From Cucumis sativus (lineage: Eukaryota; Streptophyta; Magnoliopsida; Cucurbitales; Cucurbitaceae): DNA of 64,000 nt. Both the position numbers and the translations under genes were made by a program. The notes under the pieces are model-generated. The model had not been told where the DNA came from, searched no databases, and saw only the letters and a list, made by a program, of their open reading frames with translations. Where the stretch lies: contig NC_026655.2 in the NCBI RefSeq assembly GCF_000004075.3, forward strand, positions 20,817,489 to 20,881,488, given 5' to 3'. Every line of letters starts with the position of its first letter. Positions within the stretch are counted from its first letter, which is position 1. Positions 25,690-38,800 of this stretch are shown here, piece by piece.

Positions 25690-27180
25690 CATGGGCAAAG
25701 CCAACATGTTTATCAGATTAGACAAACACTTCGGCACTTCACTTCTCTTCCTTTGTGTAATTCTTCACTCTTTCTTGCCATGGCTTTACATATTTATTGT
25801 TCTGTTATAGAAGTAGGAGGCTAATCTAAAGCTATCATCAAAATTTCCCTAAACTTTTCATCTTCATCCCTCCTCTCCCTCAGTGTGTAAAATCAAGTTT
25901 GTAAAATTTTTGCCCCCTTGGAGTTTCTAGATTTGCTCCTACTAATATAGCATGCAACAAATGTCAAAGAAAATCCACAACTTTGCATTGAGAGCTTTGA
26001 GAAATTAAAGCACATTCAATCAACACTGCCAAAGAATAATCAAATGAAGGAAACAAAATATTTACCATCCCGGCATTAAATGTTCATAACGAAGAGGTGA
26101 TTTTAAGATGATATCGAAATGTATGATTATCAACACAATATGGTGAATCTGGAAACTATGGCCAACAAAAGATGGAATTGTTTGTAAAAAGGGTGGGAAC
26201 TTTACAACAAAAGGTTTTGAGAACCAAGGTTGAACTTGAGAACACATACCATGCAGATGCTTCATGGTTGTCAGATAGAACAAAAGACTACAAATACAAA
26301 TGACAGAACATGCATAGATTGCCAGATCAATGCCAAGAGAATCAAAATGACAAATGAAACAGTTAACAGTAAGCATTGTACAAAAAAAAATGTATGATCT
26401 CACATTAAAGTGTTGGTGTAGGATAACAGATAAGTTCAAAATTTGGGAAATCTTTGAATCTTAATTCAACATATAAATTATAAACACAGATTTCAAAGAG
26501 CAGCATAGTTAGGGAAAGCGAGAAAGAGATGTCTGGAAGGCTGGGGAGCTAGAACTTCAAAATTGCAGATTTCTGAGTTACCAATGAGACGTACTAAAGA
26601 CATCAAAACAATATAGACTACAGAGAAACAGGCTTAAATGTTGTGTAGACCCTTGTAAAGCTTATGGCTGTCCTACAGCCAAAAATCAATTAGTTAATAT
26701 CTAAGAATGAGAAGTCCATAAATTTTACAAACGTCTTACCACTACATTTCACAAATTGTGATGTGATGTCCATTGTCCAAACATATGAATGACAATGCAA
26801 GAAATCACATATCTAAAGCGAATGAAAGTTTAATCAAGGATGCAACTATGAGCTATATGACTTTGCTCTATTGGCACAAAATCTATAAATGATATTTGGA
26901 AACAAGGATTCTCTTATTTGAAATAGTTTTAAGGAAAGTGTTGACTGTTGAAATATCTTTCCATACTTAGTTTGGGATAACTGGTATAGCCCCACAAGAC
27001 CTTCCAAGGGCAAGTATTTTGTTAGGCACTCCATTAGAAATTGAATACTGTAGTGTACAGACACAAAAAGTAACAAAAGAAAGGCCCTACGACCAGTTGA
27101 ACATTAGTCCATTGCCCTCAAGCTTTGTCTTTCAACCACTAATATACATGAAAATTATTCAAAAAGACAATCTTCTATCT
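25690..27180. other. Intergenic region downstream of the small membrane-protein gene
   Basis: The first 250 bp are probably 3' UTR. The rest is non-coding by my reading. A minus-strand open frame at 26062-26439 is Cys/His/Ile-rich but has no homologue I recognise and no splice partners, so I do not call it a gene. Confidence 0.45.
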
Positions 27181-27189
27181 TCTTAGGAG

Positions 27190-28080
27190 CACAATTCATG
27201 ACATTTAACTTAGAGACTTTCCTACCTCCAACCTCCGAGTACCCCTCCTTGGCAACTTTGAGAATCCCTCATTTTGGGAAGTTATCTTCAGTAAAATTCA
27301 AAAGAGGCTCCAAGGATGGAAATGCTTACTTTTTCTAGCCAAACCACTTACTAAATGCCTTAAGAAGATTCTTTAAGACTTTCATTGGATAGATATACTT
27401 AGTTGCATCAAGGCCTCCATTTGGGCAATTTTTCTTGAAAGCCAATCCCGTTGCTAATTGGAGTTGGAAAGGTGCTCATGAATAATCTGCCAAGGGAAAG
27501 ACATTTGGAAAGCTACACCCGTTGCAACTTCCAAAATCTCTTTTTTTCTTGGTCTAAGAAACAATTTACTGATGGTATGAAATTACAAACAAGGGATATC
27601 CCCAGTGTGGAGGAAAAGCCAAGGTAATGTGGGGGGGATTTAGACCAAGATACAACCATATTAACTATAGATTCAAAAAATAACGGAAAGGGAATGGCCA
27701 ACCCCAAGCCTACTTTATTGGAGTAAGTAGGCACTGACCTTCACATTTCATTTTGGGAGGACCCAAGGGTTGACAAGGCAGCCCTTCACCCTCTCAAACC
27801 AAACCTTTACTCTCTTTCTAGAGAAGCCAATAGGACCACTTAGAACCTCACTCTAAGAGTTCTTCCCAACTACAAAAGCGCTCAATAATGCTCTTTTCTA
27901 CAACAAAAATTAAAAGATTGAAGAGGTCTGCTACTAGACGAGAGTAAAGATGAAGGGGGAAAGTGGATTCATCACCTTAAATAAGTCTCAACCTGCCACT
28001 TATGAAGACGAAATGGTTCGCAGAATGAAGGCAGCCCCCTAATACAGCACCACTATATAATATTGGAACTTCCAAGAAGT
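27190..28080 (+). mobile_element. Decayed L1-type LINE reverse-transcriptase fragment
   Basis: On the plus strand, near 27225-27345, the broken reading PLLGNFENPSFWEVIFSKIQ continues as KRLQGWK. This matches the familiar plant LINE stretch in which a Pro-Leu-Gly lead precedes a Phe-Trp motif, then I-x-x-K-I-x-x-(K/R)-L-x-x-W. About 450 bp further on, HISFWEDPRVDKAALHPLKP followed by LYSLS matches the zinc-binding region after plant reverse transcriptase (the FWEDPW motif). Between and after these the frame has many stops and shifts. Both ends are missing, and no poly(A) tail or target-site duplication was found. It is an old, inactive fragment. Confidence 0.65.
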
Positions 28081-28951
28081 TAGAAGACATCCAAAAATCC
28101 CAGTCAACTCCATTGGCTTAGAACAAGGTGTAAGCCTTTCCAAAGCCTGTCTTCAAAGAAGCCTTCCAATTCTTGCTAACATTCTTATCAACCTAATCAG
28201 AAGCCTTTTCAAAGAATGCATGCTGTTTCATTAGCACAGAAAGTCTTCATAAATACATAACATCTTTCATGATTTTCAGTGAATCAGTAGCCTAGCCAAT
28301 TAATTAGACAACTAGCTGAACAAGATTAAAGTCAAGACTCAAAACAATTGCCTTTCTTTGGCTAGTAACAGACAGTACAAACTAATATTCAAATTCAAAA
28401 CTAAACTAAAACATACAATCAATAGCAAGCAACGTATACAAAATCTCCAGTGTGGAAATGGAACTTTCAGAAATTTGATTTCTTTTAGGGAAGAAATTAA
28501 GGGTTAGATACTTTTTTGCACTCCTGTGTTCCATAGCAACAAACCAAGGTGCTAGATAATTGTCTCTTTTATACGACTATTATACAATAGTATTTAGCCA
28601 TCAGTTCATCAATTCATGAGCACTAGCAGTGTATAACTGATTGCATTCTCACTCGTGCTCATATGAGGAACTACTAACCAAATATTCGACTACTCACTCC
28701 CCACAATAGTATGTTAACAATTTAACCACATGACTTCTCAATGAAATACATAGGGAAAAAGGAATTAAGAAAAAGAGCAGTTTTATTGCTTTAAAGGCCT
28801 AAAGCTCATGGCTCTGGAGTTTGATTCACGGACATAACATAAATTCTTTGATAATCCAGAATGTTAAAACTAGTAATTTAAAATTCTGTTTCCTTACATG
28901 TTTCACAAATTGATATTAGACACATTGATGAAAGAAACCATTCTCAACATA
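28081..28951. other. Intergenic region, 3' side of the 137-aa gene
   Basis: No coding signal is seen. The part near 28950 should be the 3' UTR of the minus-strand gene. The left part may still belong to the LINE remnant, but I cannot read protein motifs in it. Confidence 0.4.
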
Positions 28952-29914
28952 TCACCATCCCCGTGAACTGAGTGCCTGAATCACGGGTCCAAACGTCTGG
29001 TCTACAGCTCTATTCCATAGGTGTGAAAACTCTGGGCCATACTTCTTTGCTAGCACAGGTTTTCTCATCTAAAGTAGTTTCAAAGAGAATGATATTAAAT
29101 TAACGGATTAGTAGCTAGATGGAAGTATAAAATTCAGAAAAGGAATTATACATCTTTCACAAGATATGTATTTCTCAATTTTGAAATAGAAAAAAAAATT
29201 AGCATGAATTAATATTGATATATCTTCAAAAAAATATTTATATAGATATAACAAAGTAAGCACACAAAAAAAGCACATAATTTATAGTTTAATACACTTT
29301 TCAGACATGTATAACACTAGTTTAACAATTGCATTATCGAAAATTTTGATAATTCCATTCTCTTCTCCCCCTTAAACCCAAACATCCAAATATTCAAAGA
29401 CGTACATTTTCATACATTTTTCAATGCAATGCCATCCTAACTGTCTCAAAACAATGGTTATCGTTAGGGTTACAAGAAAGGGGAATTACGCTTACTGGAG
29501 ATTGGGTAGCTGGTGGATAGTTTTCGGAAATGGATTGGTATAAGCTTTTCCGTTGCTCAAAAACAACAACCCCGGCGAACACGCTCCCCAATGCAAAACC
29601 AAGCAGTCGTTCCTGCAGTTCAATTTGGGATATCAACCCAAAAGGAAAAGACAGTGAGATCAAATCGTATTGAAAGAGACGGCATGGAAATCGAATCAGC
29701 TCGGAAATTCATACGAGCATAGACGGTAGGTTACCTGAGCAAGAACGGAAATCATGGTGACATAAAGCTTCACGGCTTGATTTCCGTCGGAGAAAGAAAT
29801 AAAGAAAGGTTTTTCTGGGGAAAGATGGTGAAGGGAGCTGGGCGGACACGATTGGGCCGTAGTAAAGAGAGAACCTTCGGTTGTAGCGGGACTGCACCCA
29901 ACCTTTGCTGCCAT
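28952..29914 (-). CDS. Small conserved-looking plant protein of unknown function, 137 aa, three exons
   Basis: Minus-strand exons are 29914-29735, 29612-29496 and 29068-28952, all phase 0 with GTAA donors (GTAACC, GTAAGC) and TGCAG or TTTAG acceptors, giving 60 + 39 + 38 residues. Exon 2 contributes a short hydrophobic segment (GFALGSVFAGVVVF, residues 65-78) that could be a membrane or amphipathic helix. The C-terminus, with a KKYGPEFSHLWNRAVDQTFG core and an SSRGW ending, looks conserved and I believe it recurs in unnamed plant proteins. The N-terminus is Ser/Thr-rich and could be a transit peptide (inference). An in-frame ATG at 29941 would add nine residues; 29914 was chosen for its simpler context, so the start is uncertain. 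Function unknown. Confidence 0.75.
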
Positions 29915-29989
29915 CAACGTGGAACAATTAAATGGCGCCACGTGGTCAATCGTTACTTTTTTATTATGTGTTTCTTTTAAAAAACAAAC

Positions 29990-30145
29990 TTATAAAATTA
30001 TTTTTAAATATAACAAAATACTAGAAGCACAAATAATAGTCTATATTGTTTTAAAGCAATCCATCCTAAATAGAGTGATATTTTATTATATTTTTGTAAA
30101 TATTTTGATTTATTTCGCTACATTATAAAATATATAACCCGTTTT
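29990..30145. repeat. MITE-like copy upstream of the 137-aa gene
   Basis: The left arm reads TTTTTAAATATAACAAAAT and the right side reads ATATTTTTGTAAATATTTTG, then a degenerate TTTCGCTACATTATAAAA end. These are the arms seen at 57147-57371. It lies within 80 bp of the upstream alternative ATG, so it may be part of this gene's promoter. Confidence 0.45.
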
Positions 30146-30993
30146 TATCTATTTGATTTAGGTCTACATGCATTGCAAGCCTTTTCTTTTTAGATTTATC
30201 ATCAGCTCAAGTCCCATAGTATGAATTATGTTTTTGTAATTTAGTTACAAATGAAAAAAATGCAAAAGGCATGTTAAAAACTAAAGGTAACAAATCAATT
30301 TGAATCTACAAACCAATAAAGAAAAACTCACTGAAAAACAAATGCTAACCTCAACTTACAAGAATATGCAAAGTTGTGTCCAGGGTCTTCTTCATTGTTT
30401 AAGAGTTAGGACTCTATCTCCTTTATTCATTTAGGAAAAAGACATATGAACGTTAAACAAAGTCATAACAAGGTTCCAAATAAAAGTCATACTTTAGATA
30501 GATCTGACGTTCGAAATTCACCTATCCCCAGTCTTCCCTTGGAAGGCCAAGGTAGGCCAATTGAACTGCATGAGCTTTCCACACTATAGGAGAACTTATT
30601 TTGGTCCAAGTTATTTATTTATCCAAAATTATTCATAAGAAGAGAATTATTTGACCAAAATTTGTACAATAGTGCAAAGTTGGGGACATGTTGTATAGTA
30701 TTAGTAGCCACCTTACATTGTCCACTTTAATATTGTTTATTTAATTACTTATGCATTATTTATGTTGGTTACCTTTTCTCTCTTTCTCTATCTTTTCTGT
30801 CTCATTAGTTTTTTTTCCTTTTTTATTCTTTCCCTTGTCATCTCTTAGGAAATGGAAGGAAAAAGAATATATATATTTGAAAGGGGATACAAACCTTGAT
30901 CATAGAGTTTCTCTATGGTAGAAAATCAAGTCTTGTTTTTCAAGATTTATCATCCTTATTTTGGTTTTTTTGTGTCACGAAAAAAAAGATTTT
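30146..30993. other. Intergenic region
   Basis: AT-rich sequence between the MITE-like copy and the probable solo LTR. No gene or RNA was recognised. Confidence 0.5.
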
Positions 30994-32050
30994 TGTTAGA
31001 ATGTCTTGAACTTATTATTTAACGTTACGATCAATCAAGTATAGGAGCCTCATTAATCTAGTGACATTGCTTGTACTCTAAAAGACATACTCTCTAACAA
31101 TATTGTTCTTCCTCTACGAGTTGACATAACCAACTGTTGTTACACTTCACCTAGAAAGAGTTGTTGGTTGTGAAGCTTTAACAATAGACATAACACATGC
31201 TTCTTTGTCTTGTATCTCGTGTAATGTACTAGTATCTCACCTGGTCAAGTCGCCTACTAATCACCTCGCCAATTAATCTCACATGTCGATCAGTTCGCCA
31301 GCTAATATCATGACGTAATTATCACCTCACCAAATGATCACAACACTAAGTGGTTAGAACGTCTAATTAAATTGTTTGGTCAAAATGCAAACTGCAAAAT
31401 AGAATCAGGTTAGTAAATGACTGAGTCGCAAATCTCACTCTCTTTAAGATATTTCGCATCTCTGCTCTCTTTGTGCAAACAGTTTGATCGAGGATAAAAC
31501 AACTTTGTTCTTCAATTAGTTTTTCACTGAAACTAATTGAAATTTTAACACTTAAATAAACACTTCTTATTACTCGAAAAACTCAGAGAAAGATTGTTTT
31601 GAGAGAAAAGATTTTCTTGTGAAATTCTCGCACACACAATGAAAGAGCGTAAAGAGTTTATATAGTATGAGGAGACAAAGAGAGACGTTGAAAATTAATT
31701 TTTGAAACATTTGTAATTAAGGGGAAGGGTACGATGGAAATTAAGTGTAAATTAAAAAGGTAATAAAACGTTTGACTATTTATGCAATAAAGGTCATTTC
31801 ATTTATTATATCTTCTTGCTTGAGCATCTTGTCTAGAATGTCTGCTTATGCGATGAGATATTTTAACGTCTCTCATATAGTTGTCTCTCATAACTAGTAT
31901 TATTGCATAGTCATGATCAATATCACATAATTTTACAAAATTCAATAACTCTATTGTTTAGGACTCTTATCACATAGTGTGGTCCTTGTCGTATATTATA
32001 GTATATTGTGTTGTGTTATTGCGTAAAGAGTTTTTCATTCAACACTAACA
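30994..32050 (-). mobile_element. Probable solo LTR, about 1.06 kb
   Basis: The segment starts with TGTTAG and ends with CTAACA on the plus strand, the usual inverted terminal hexamer of plant LTRs. Read on the minus strand it has an LTR layout: TGTTAGTGTTGAATG at the start, and about 390 bp in a TATA region (ACTATATAAACTC) followed by T/C-rich leader sequence. No internal retroelement genes adjoin it on either side, so a solo LTR left by recombination is the best reading. The five bases flanking each end (ATTTT, AAATA) do not form a target-site duplication, which lowers confidence. Confidence 0.5.
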
Positions 32051-32806
32051 AAATATTATTATAGTAAATCATATATATTTGTGTGTCGATCTTTTTATCT
32101 TTCGTTGAGTTCCTTACTTGTTGATTTCAAATTTAAAAGCTCACCACAGAAAAGATATGCAAACAAAAGGACTGTTTTGGTCATTATAAGCACAATAATG
32201 TCTCTTTACATCAGTAGAAAAGAGAGAAAGCCCTCTACAGAACCCCTGGACAGAAAAATACTCCTTGGAAAGAAAAAACCAAAACATAGAGAGAAACAAG
32301 TGTAATTTCTAGGCTAAGTTGGAGGTTGCATAAGTTTAAGAAATTGTTCCAAGGATATATATGTACACCTTAATTACAACAATCAGTTCTAATTCTCTGC
32401 CCATTCTTTAGCAGCTAGTTCTTGAAGTTAAATGAACTGATGCAACATTCAGCTTAACAAAACATTTTCCGAGCAACAATTGTCTCTACAAACCCTTGGA
32501 AAAAAGAACAATGACGACTTCAAGAATCGAATCCTTTCTTTGTATACAAACATTCAAACATGGTATATTTAAATACACCATCAATAACAACTAAGCACAA
32601 ATGAAATGCTTCAATTCTGTTCTTCTTTCTTTATATATACACAATATATTTAAAAACAAAGAAAAAGTGAGACATTTAATTTTCACAACACTACAAAACT
32701 TCTGAGTTATACATATAGTAATGATATTCTTTTTTTTTTTACAGCTTACACATTAAAGCCTACTACACACTTCATATTGTATATATGAAAAATGATCTCA
32801 ATATGT
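32051..32806. other. 3' flank of the RBOH gene
   Basis: This holds the likely 3' UTR of the minus-strand RBOH gene next to 32807, then AT-rich spacer. No independent coding signal. Confidence 0.5.
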
Positions 32807-35800
32807 CTAGAAATTCTCCTTGTGAAAGTGAAAACGAGTTGTTGAGCTTGAGCTAAATTCTTGGCATAGTTTCCTTAATGTTTGGGTAAGTGTAGCACTT
32901 CCACAATAAAACACACCTGCAAAATCAAACAAAAACAAATTCGTCCCTGTAACTAGTTATACCTATGTTAATTCACTTTTACCTTTTGTAAACGTTTCTA
33001 AACTACACTTGAACTGGAAATCCTTTATGATAATTTTGAATCATGGAAAGTGAGACTTGAAATGGTGTGGACCGATGATTGGGAATGAAAATTTGGATTG
33101 ACGCATTACTGTTATTCTAGGTCACCACCACTCCCATATCAATCCTAATTTTTTCTTTTTTTGAAATTTTAAAGAGATTTCGAAGCTTTGAATTGTGTGA
33201 GAAGTCAATAATAATATTGCAATAGAAGCCACAAATTTTAAGATCTAAGGAATAAAGTAATTAAGATCACTCAATTGGAATGGATCTTACAGTACACAGT
33301 TCAAAATGATATCCCAACCTGTAATAAATATTTCTACTTGAAAATATTAAAAGAAAAAAATCATTTCAAGCTCACTCTAAACCATTTCGCCATCGACTTA
33401 TATATATAACTCGTTCAAAAATATACTCACCTATACGTGAAGCCATGTGATTACTTGCCAATTCTGCAAACACCTTCCTCCAATTTGGTCTAGCAAAATG
33501 AGTTCGTATCTGTGAATAGTTCACATGAAAATTTTATACTTTATTGAACATTGGTTAGAAAGCTATTGAAATAGAAGATCAAATTGAAAGTTCAAAGGTC
33601 AAGAACGATTAAACTTATAGTTTAACCGATTTGTTTTAAATTATGCCTCGGGAATAATCATAGACAAGTAAAGAAAACTTAACTATGAGTACAGTAATAG
33701 AACATGAATATCGAAAATTAGTACGAAGTAATACCCGACTTTCGGAAAGAACATCGACTCCATTTCTAGCATGTTGGAGCTTTTGCACCAGGGTTATAAG
33801 AGCAGATCTTACGTCTCCTTCCTCATAAACACTAGTCAAGTAATTATGCATTTCTATTACATGCTGCAAATTCATTAAAAAAAATGTCATTTAATTTAAC
33901 AAAGTATAATTAAGATTATTCCAAAATAACGACTTCTCAGGTGCTTACAAATGTGAAAATTAACGACTTTGAACTTACATCATGATCATATTCAGAGATA
34001 TCATTCATAACACCTTTGAACCATTCAAATGAGCCTTGTTCTCTTGTAATCCAATAAAAGTATGTTCTTTCGGGGCCACGTCTACTGGAATCTAGCGAAT
34101 GTTTGTGTATTGAATCCTACAAAGAAAATAATAAAATTTTCCACTTTATATGTAATTTTCATATACTTAGGTTAAACTATACCAAATATCCCTAAACTTT
34201 AGGATGAGTTTCAATTATGGCGACGTTGTAGGGTATTAGAAAGCTATTCTTTATGATTAGGAGAAAACTAGAATTTAGTTCTTTTCTATGATTTTTTTTT
34301 TTTTTTATATATATAATCTAACTATTTGTAATAGTGTTATCAAACCATAGAGTTTATATATATACAAATAAGGATTGAAACCTTTATGAAAAATAAGTAC
34401 ATTAAATTTGTTGTTAGTTATATAATGTAGACTATGAATTTGAAAAATATAGTTTAAAACTAGCTTTTTAGGTGAAGACTCACACTATAATGATCAATTG
34501 GCTTGATGGTGTTCAAAACATCTTTTATAATGCTGATCATTGGAGTTGCCCCAATTCCAAGCCCTATAAGAAAAAGAATATCATACTTTTTGTAATCTTG
34601 TGCTGGAGCACCGTATGGCCCTTTGATGACAATTCTTGGATATCTGAAAATTAAATAAGAAGAAATAATAGAATGTCACGATTTGATTGGATAACTATAT
34701 ATATACGATGTCTATCATGATCTATCGCTAATAGACACTAATAAACTGTGTAATATTTTGTTAAATTTAAAAATATTTAGTGTAGTTTTTGTTTAAATAA
34801 ATGTAGTTGTATTATTTTATCCTAAGCCTAAAAAAATTGTGCTCACCTTAGCTGAGAATAGCTATCACCAGCATATGCTGTAGTTTCCATTCTAACCAGA
34901 CTTCCCTTTCTTGCTTGTGCCCTCTCCATTTCACATACCTGTCACTTTCTTTTTCAGTATATGCTTATAAATAAGCAAGTTTCAAAATATTTTGGACTAT
35001 TTTTAAAGTTTATTTGGGTATGGATAATTTTGTGTAATGATTTCATATGACTAAAGTATTTTCTGAAAAGAAAAGAAAAGTCAATAATGTGAGGAGATGA
35101 ACGAAAATACAATTTTGTTGGGAGGTGACCAAGTTCCACATTTGCTAGGATAAAGGGTAGATTTGCTAGATAAGGAAGATTCATGGTATATAAGATATGA
35201 CAACTATGATATCTATCGTTATTAGACATTTCGAGGAAATCGAAAACAAAATTACGAGGGTTATTAGAAACTAAAGTGGATCTTAGCATACTATTGTGTA
35301 CATATTAAGATTGTTGATTTTGTTTCGACAGAATCTTGCTTTGTCAATCTTGTGATACTTGTGTTGTATCACATGTCAAGTATAGAGTGTTTAAGTTGAT
35401 GTAAAATCTCTGTACTAGAATCATATTAAGTTGAGTATGATTAACCGTTACCAAAGCAATAAAATATATGATATCATGGGTTAAGGACCCCCTAGATGTA
35501 GATGTTGAGTCATTGAACTGGGTTAACAACGTTTCGTGTTATGACTGATTACTACTTTGTGTTCTTCAAGTTGTTCCTTGAGTTGCTTATCATCTGATAC
35601 TTATCATTGTTATTTTGGTTTACACTTTTGTTTATTTTCTCAGCTTGATCTTTTAAGGACTCAATAATGGTGTTGCTAGTTTTTTATTCCTCAATTTATT
35701 TCAAGTATCAATGTTTCATCTTGCTCTTCCTTGTACTCATCTTTATTCGACTGAATGGATCTTCTGTTTCTCTCTCACGAATCAGTCTTCAATATATTTT

Positions 35801-38800
35801 ATTACTTTGATTTATCTCCTTTTCGTTTCTTCCATCTCTATCATTTCAATCCACTTTAACATTCGTTGATTGTTTTCCTCGATTTGAATCTCCAACTGCG
35901 CAATATTCTTTGTTATGGATTCCAAAGTTTATGTGATTGTCATTTTCCTTCGATTTTCCAGAAAATAAGTGCTCTGATACCAATTTGTTAGAACACTGAT
36001 ATAGTGTTTCTGTTTTATTGATATTTCATACAAAAATTGCAATATAAAAGAACAAACAAATAAAAGTAAATTCAAGAACACTTAAAATGAAACTCTAACT
36101 CTCTGTCCTTCCTTTCTTTCAATGAATGTTGCCGTCCATTATCTTCACCAAAATTTGCATGCATTTCTTCTCTTCCCAACTTTCTATTTATAAACATCTA
36201 AGGGTTTATATAACTAACTACCCTTAGCCCTATCTAAATCTAGGTATTCGATCATGTTGGCAAGCTATCCTCTGGAATAATTTGAAGCCGCCCTTGGTTT
36301 GATTTCTATTGAAGATTGGACTACGTATACGTACTACTGGTTATTATTTTAGACTATACAAGTAGCTCCCTTCATGTTTTAATTTATCTGGCTTTAGAGG
36401 GTGCTTGGTCTTAACTTTACCACTAATACATGTTGTTGAGGTTCTACTATGAATAGGATGATATAGTTTTAAATTAAACTAATTAACTTTTCATGCATCA
36501 TTCATGAATTTAATAATAAATGATCATAAGGCTATTTAGTTGAATGAAAAGAAACATCACACACCTTTGCAAACCTGTTATGAAGCTCTGCAGTCCAATC
36601 TCCCAATGTTCTAATATGACAACTCAAGTAGTCATCTCCTGGGGCAGAAGTTATAGTGAACGGATGCCTAAAACAAATCAAAATTATGAACCCAAATTGA
36701 AAATGAAAACTTAAAAAGTAAATACATTTTGTTTCCAAAAACAGAAAACAAAATAAGTTACAAAACATTCGTGGTTTTTTTATATTTTAATATCCAATAA
36801 TTTTAAAATAGAAAAAATAAAAACAAAAACAACCAAATGGACATAAATAAATGGTTAACAAATTGGACCATTAAGCTAAAAAGTTCACAAGTTTCACAAA
36901 AACTTTTTAAATTAATAGAAACAACGAACCTAACGTAAATACTTTTATTGATACAACCTTAAAACTTTAGGACCAAACTTGTACTTTAAGTCATCCTTAC
37001 AAAATGGTCGTATATAAAATATATACATTACCATTCAAAATTCGATATATCTGGACACTTGATGAAAAGATACATTCCACTTTTATATCTAAAAACTTGA
37101 GGTCTTGTCAAATATAGTGCAAGAACATTCCCCGTATATATCACTGCCTGAACAACAAATTTACGAAACATTATTCAAACAAATTAAATTAAAACCCCAT
37201 TAAAGTTTGAAAATTTTAGTTAAAAGAAATTAATTAGAAAGAATATATGTAATAATTACCTTAATAATGTCAACACTATGCTTCAGCTCATTCACTGATG
37301 CAAGAAGCCTCTCACTAGCATATAAAGACATTGGGATTGCTAAATACATCCATGTCTACAATCATTAACATTCAAATAAAAAAAATAATCCATACAGTTG
37401 GTTTCTTTTAACTTTTAAGTTTGTGTCGATGTGTGGTTAGTTAAAAAAAAATCGTTTCTGTTTTTAACTTTGTGTCTAATGAATGTTTGTTGATAAGACC
37501 TTAATATGACACTGCATTGTAGATTGTATTATATTTTAAATGTTGTGTCATGGGTTGATTTTGGTTATGTGTTAAACTGTAACAACAAAATATTAATTAA
37601 AATAAGATGTATGACAGACTTTTTAAGCGTTTAACGAATTAGGTTACGTTTTGTTTTTAAGTACATAAAAGATTATTTGAAACAGATAGTTAAATTAAAG
37701 AGGAAGGGAGAGGCAATACGTACCGATTTGAGGTACCATTGAGTGACTAAGAAGAGGTAGTATCCATGTATTATGAAGAGAACATAAGCCACAATAAGCA
37801 AATGATGAGAATACCAAAATGCATTGAAGCCAGCCAAATGGTGTAAAGGTGAAGGCAACTTAATAACATTTCTTCTAAATTGATGTGAGGCTAAAACATA
37901 TGAAATTCCCATAATGATCAACATGAAAACCCCAGAAACCCCAGCTATACTTCTCGCCAACTCTTGATAACTTGGTTGATGGTAATTGAAATTAGGGCCA
38001 AGAAGTAGCATAAATTTCTCTCTAGGGCAACCAATTATCCTTGGAAAATCACAAGTTATGTGCATAAACACATGAAGAAATGTCCCAATTACTATCCCTA
38101 TTGCAATTACTTTGTGGAAGTTTATATTATCATCAAATGGGATTATTCTACTTAGGAATGTTGACCTAAGACTTGTGAGAGTACTTCTACAAACTGGCAC
38201 TAAAATTAGAGCCATGTTGAATTTGGTTGTCTCAGCTCCACCTTTTGCAACACAGAGACAATTTCCCATTATTTTGAATCCCTTGTGTTTCTTGTATTCA
38301 TTAAACTTCCAAAAGAATAACAAAACGTTTATTGCTAACCACGCTACGATCACCCATATCCTCTTCCAATTGTCGTGGATGAGCTCGACGGTTCTTGATA
38401 TGACTCGGCTCACTGGAGTTCGGTATCTTTTTGGAATCATGGCTCTTGTAAGACTACATGTCTTTTTACCCATAATCTTGCTGTTATCTTGATCAAATAC
38501 CATAACTTCCCTCAGTAGAGTTTCAAGTTGTGACAGCTGCTTTAAATCGAAGAGAAACAAATGATAATAATGTATAAAAAAAATTAGAGCAAATTGCAAA
38601 AATTATTTATTTATTTATGAAGTATATGGTGGTGGCTGTAATTACAACCTCAAATTTTCAAGTGTAAACATTGAGTAACGCTTGTATAAGTTTGATGTAG
38701 AACCCATATTTTTACAATTGAAACCCTGAATGGAGTTACAATTCAAAGCTTCAATGTATAATTGCAAGTACTACTCCTACTTTCATAGTTTTGTCAAAAA

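Noticed and set aside
26062..26439. Minus-strand 125-codon open frame.
   Set aside because: No family resemblance, no credible promoter or splice context, and low-complexity hydrophobic composition.
38112..38492. Plus-strand 126-codon open frame inside RBOH.
   Set aside because: It is antisense to the large RBOH exon 5, which is clearly coding on the minus strand.
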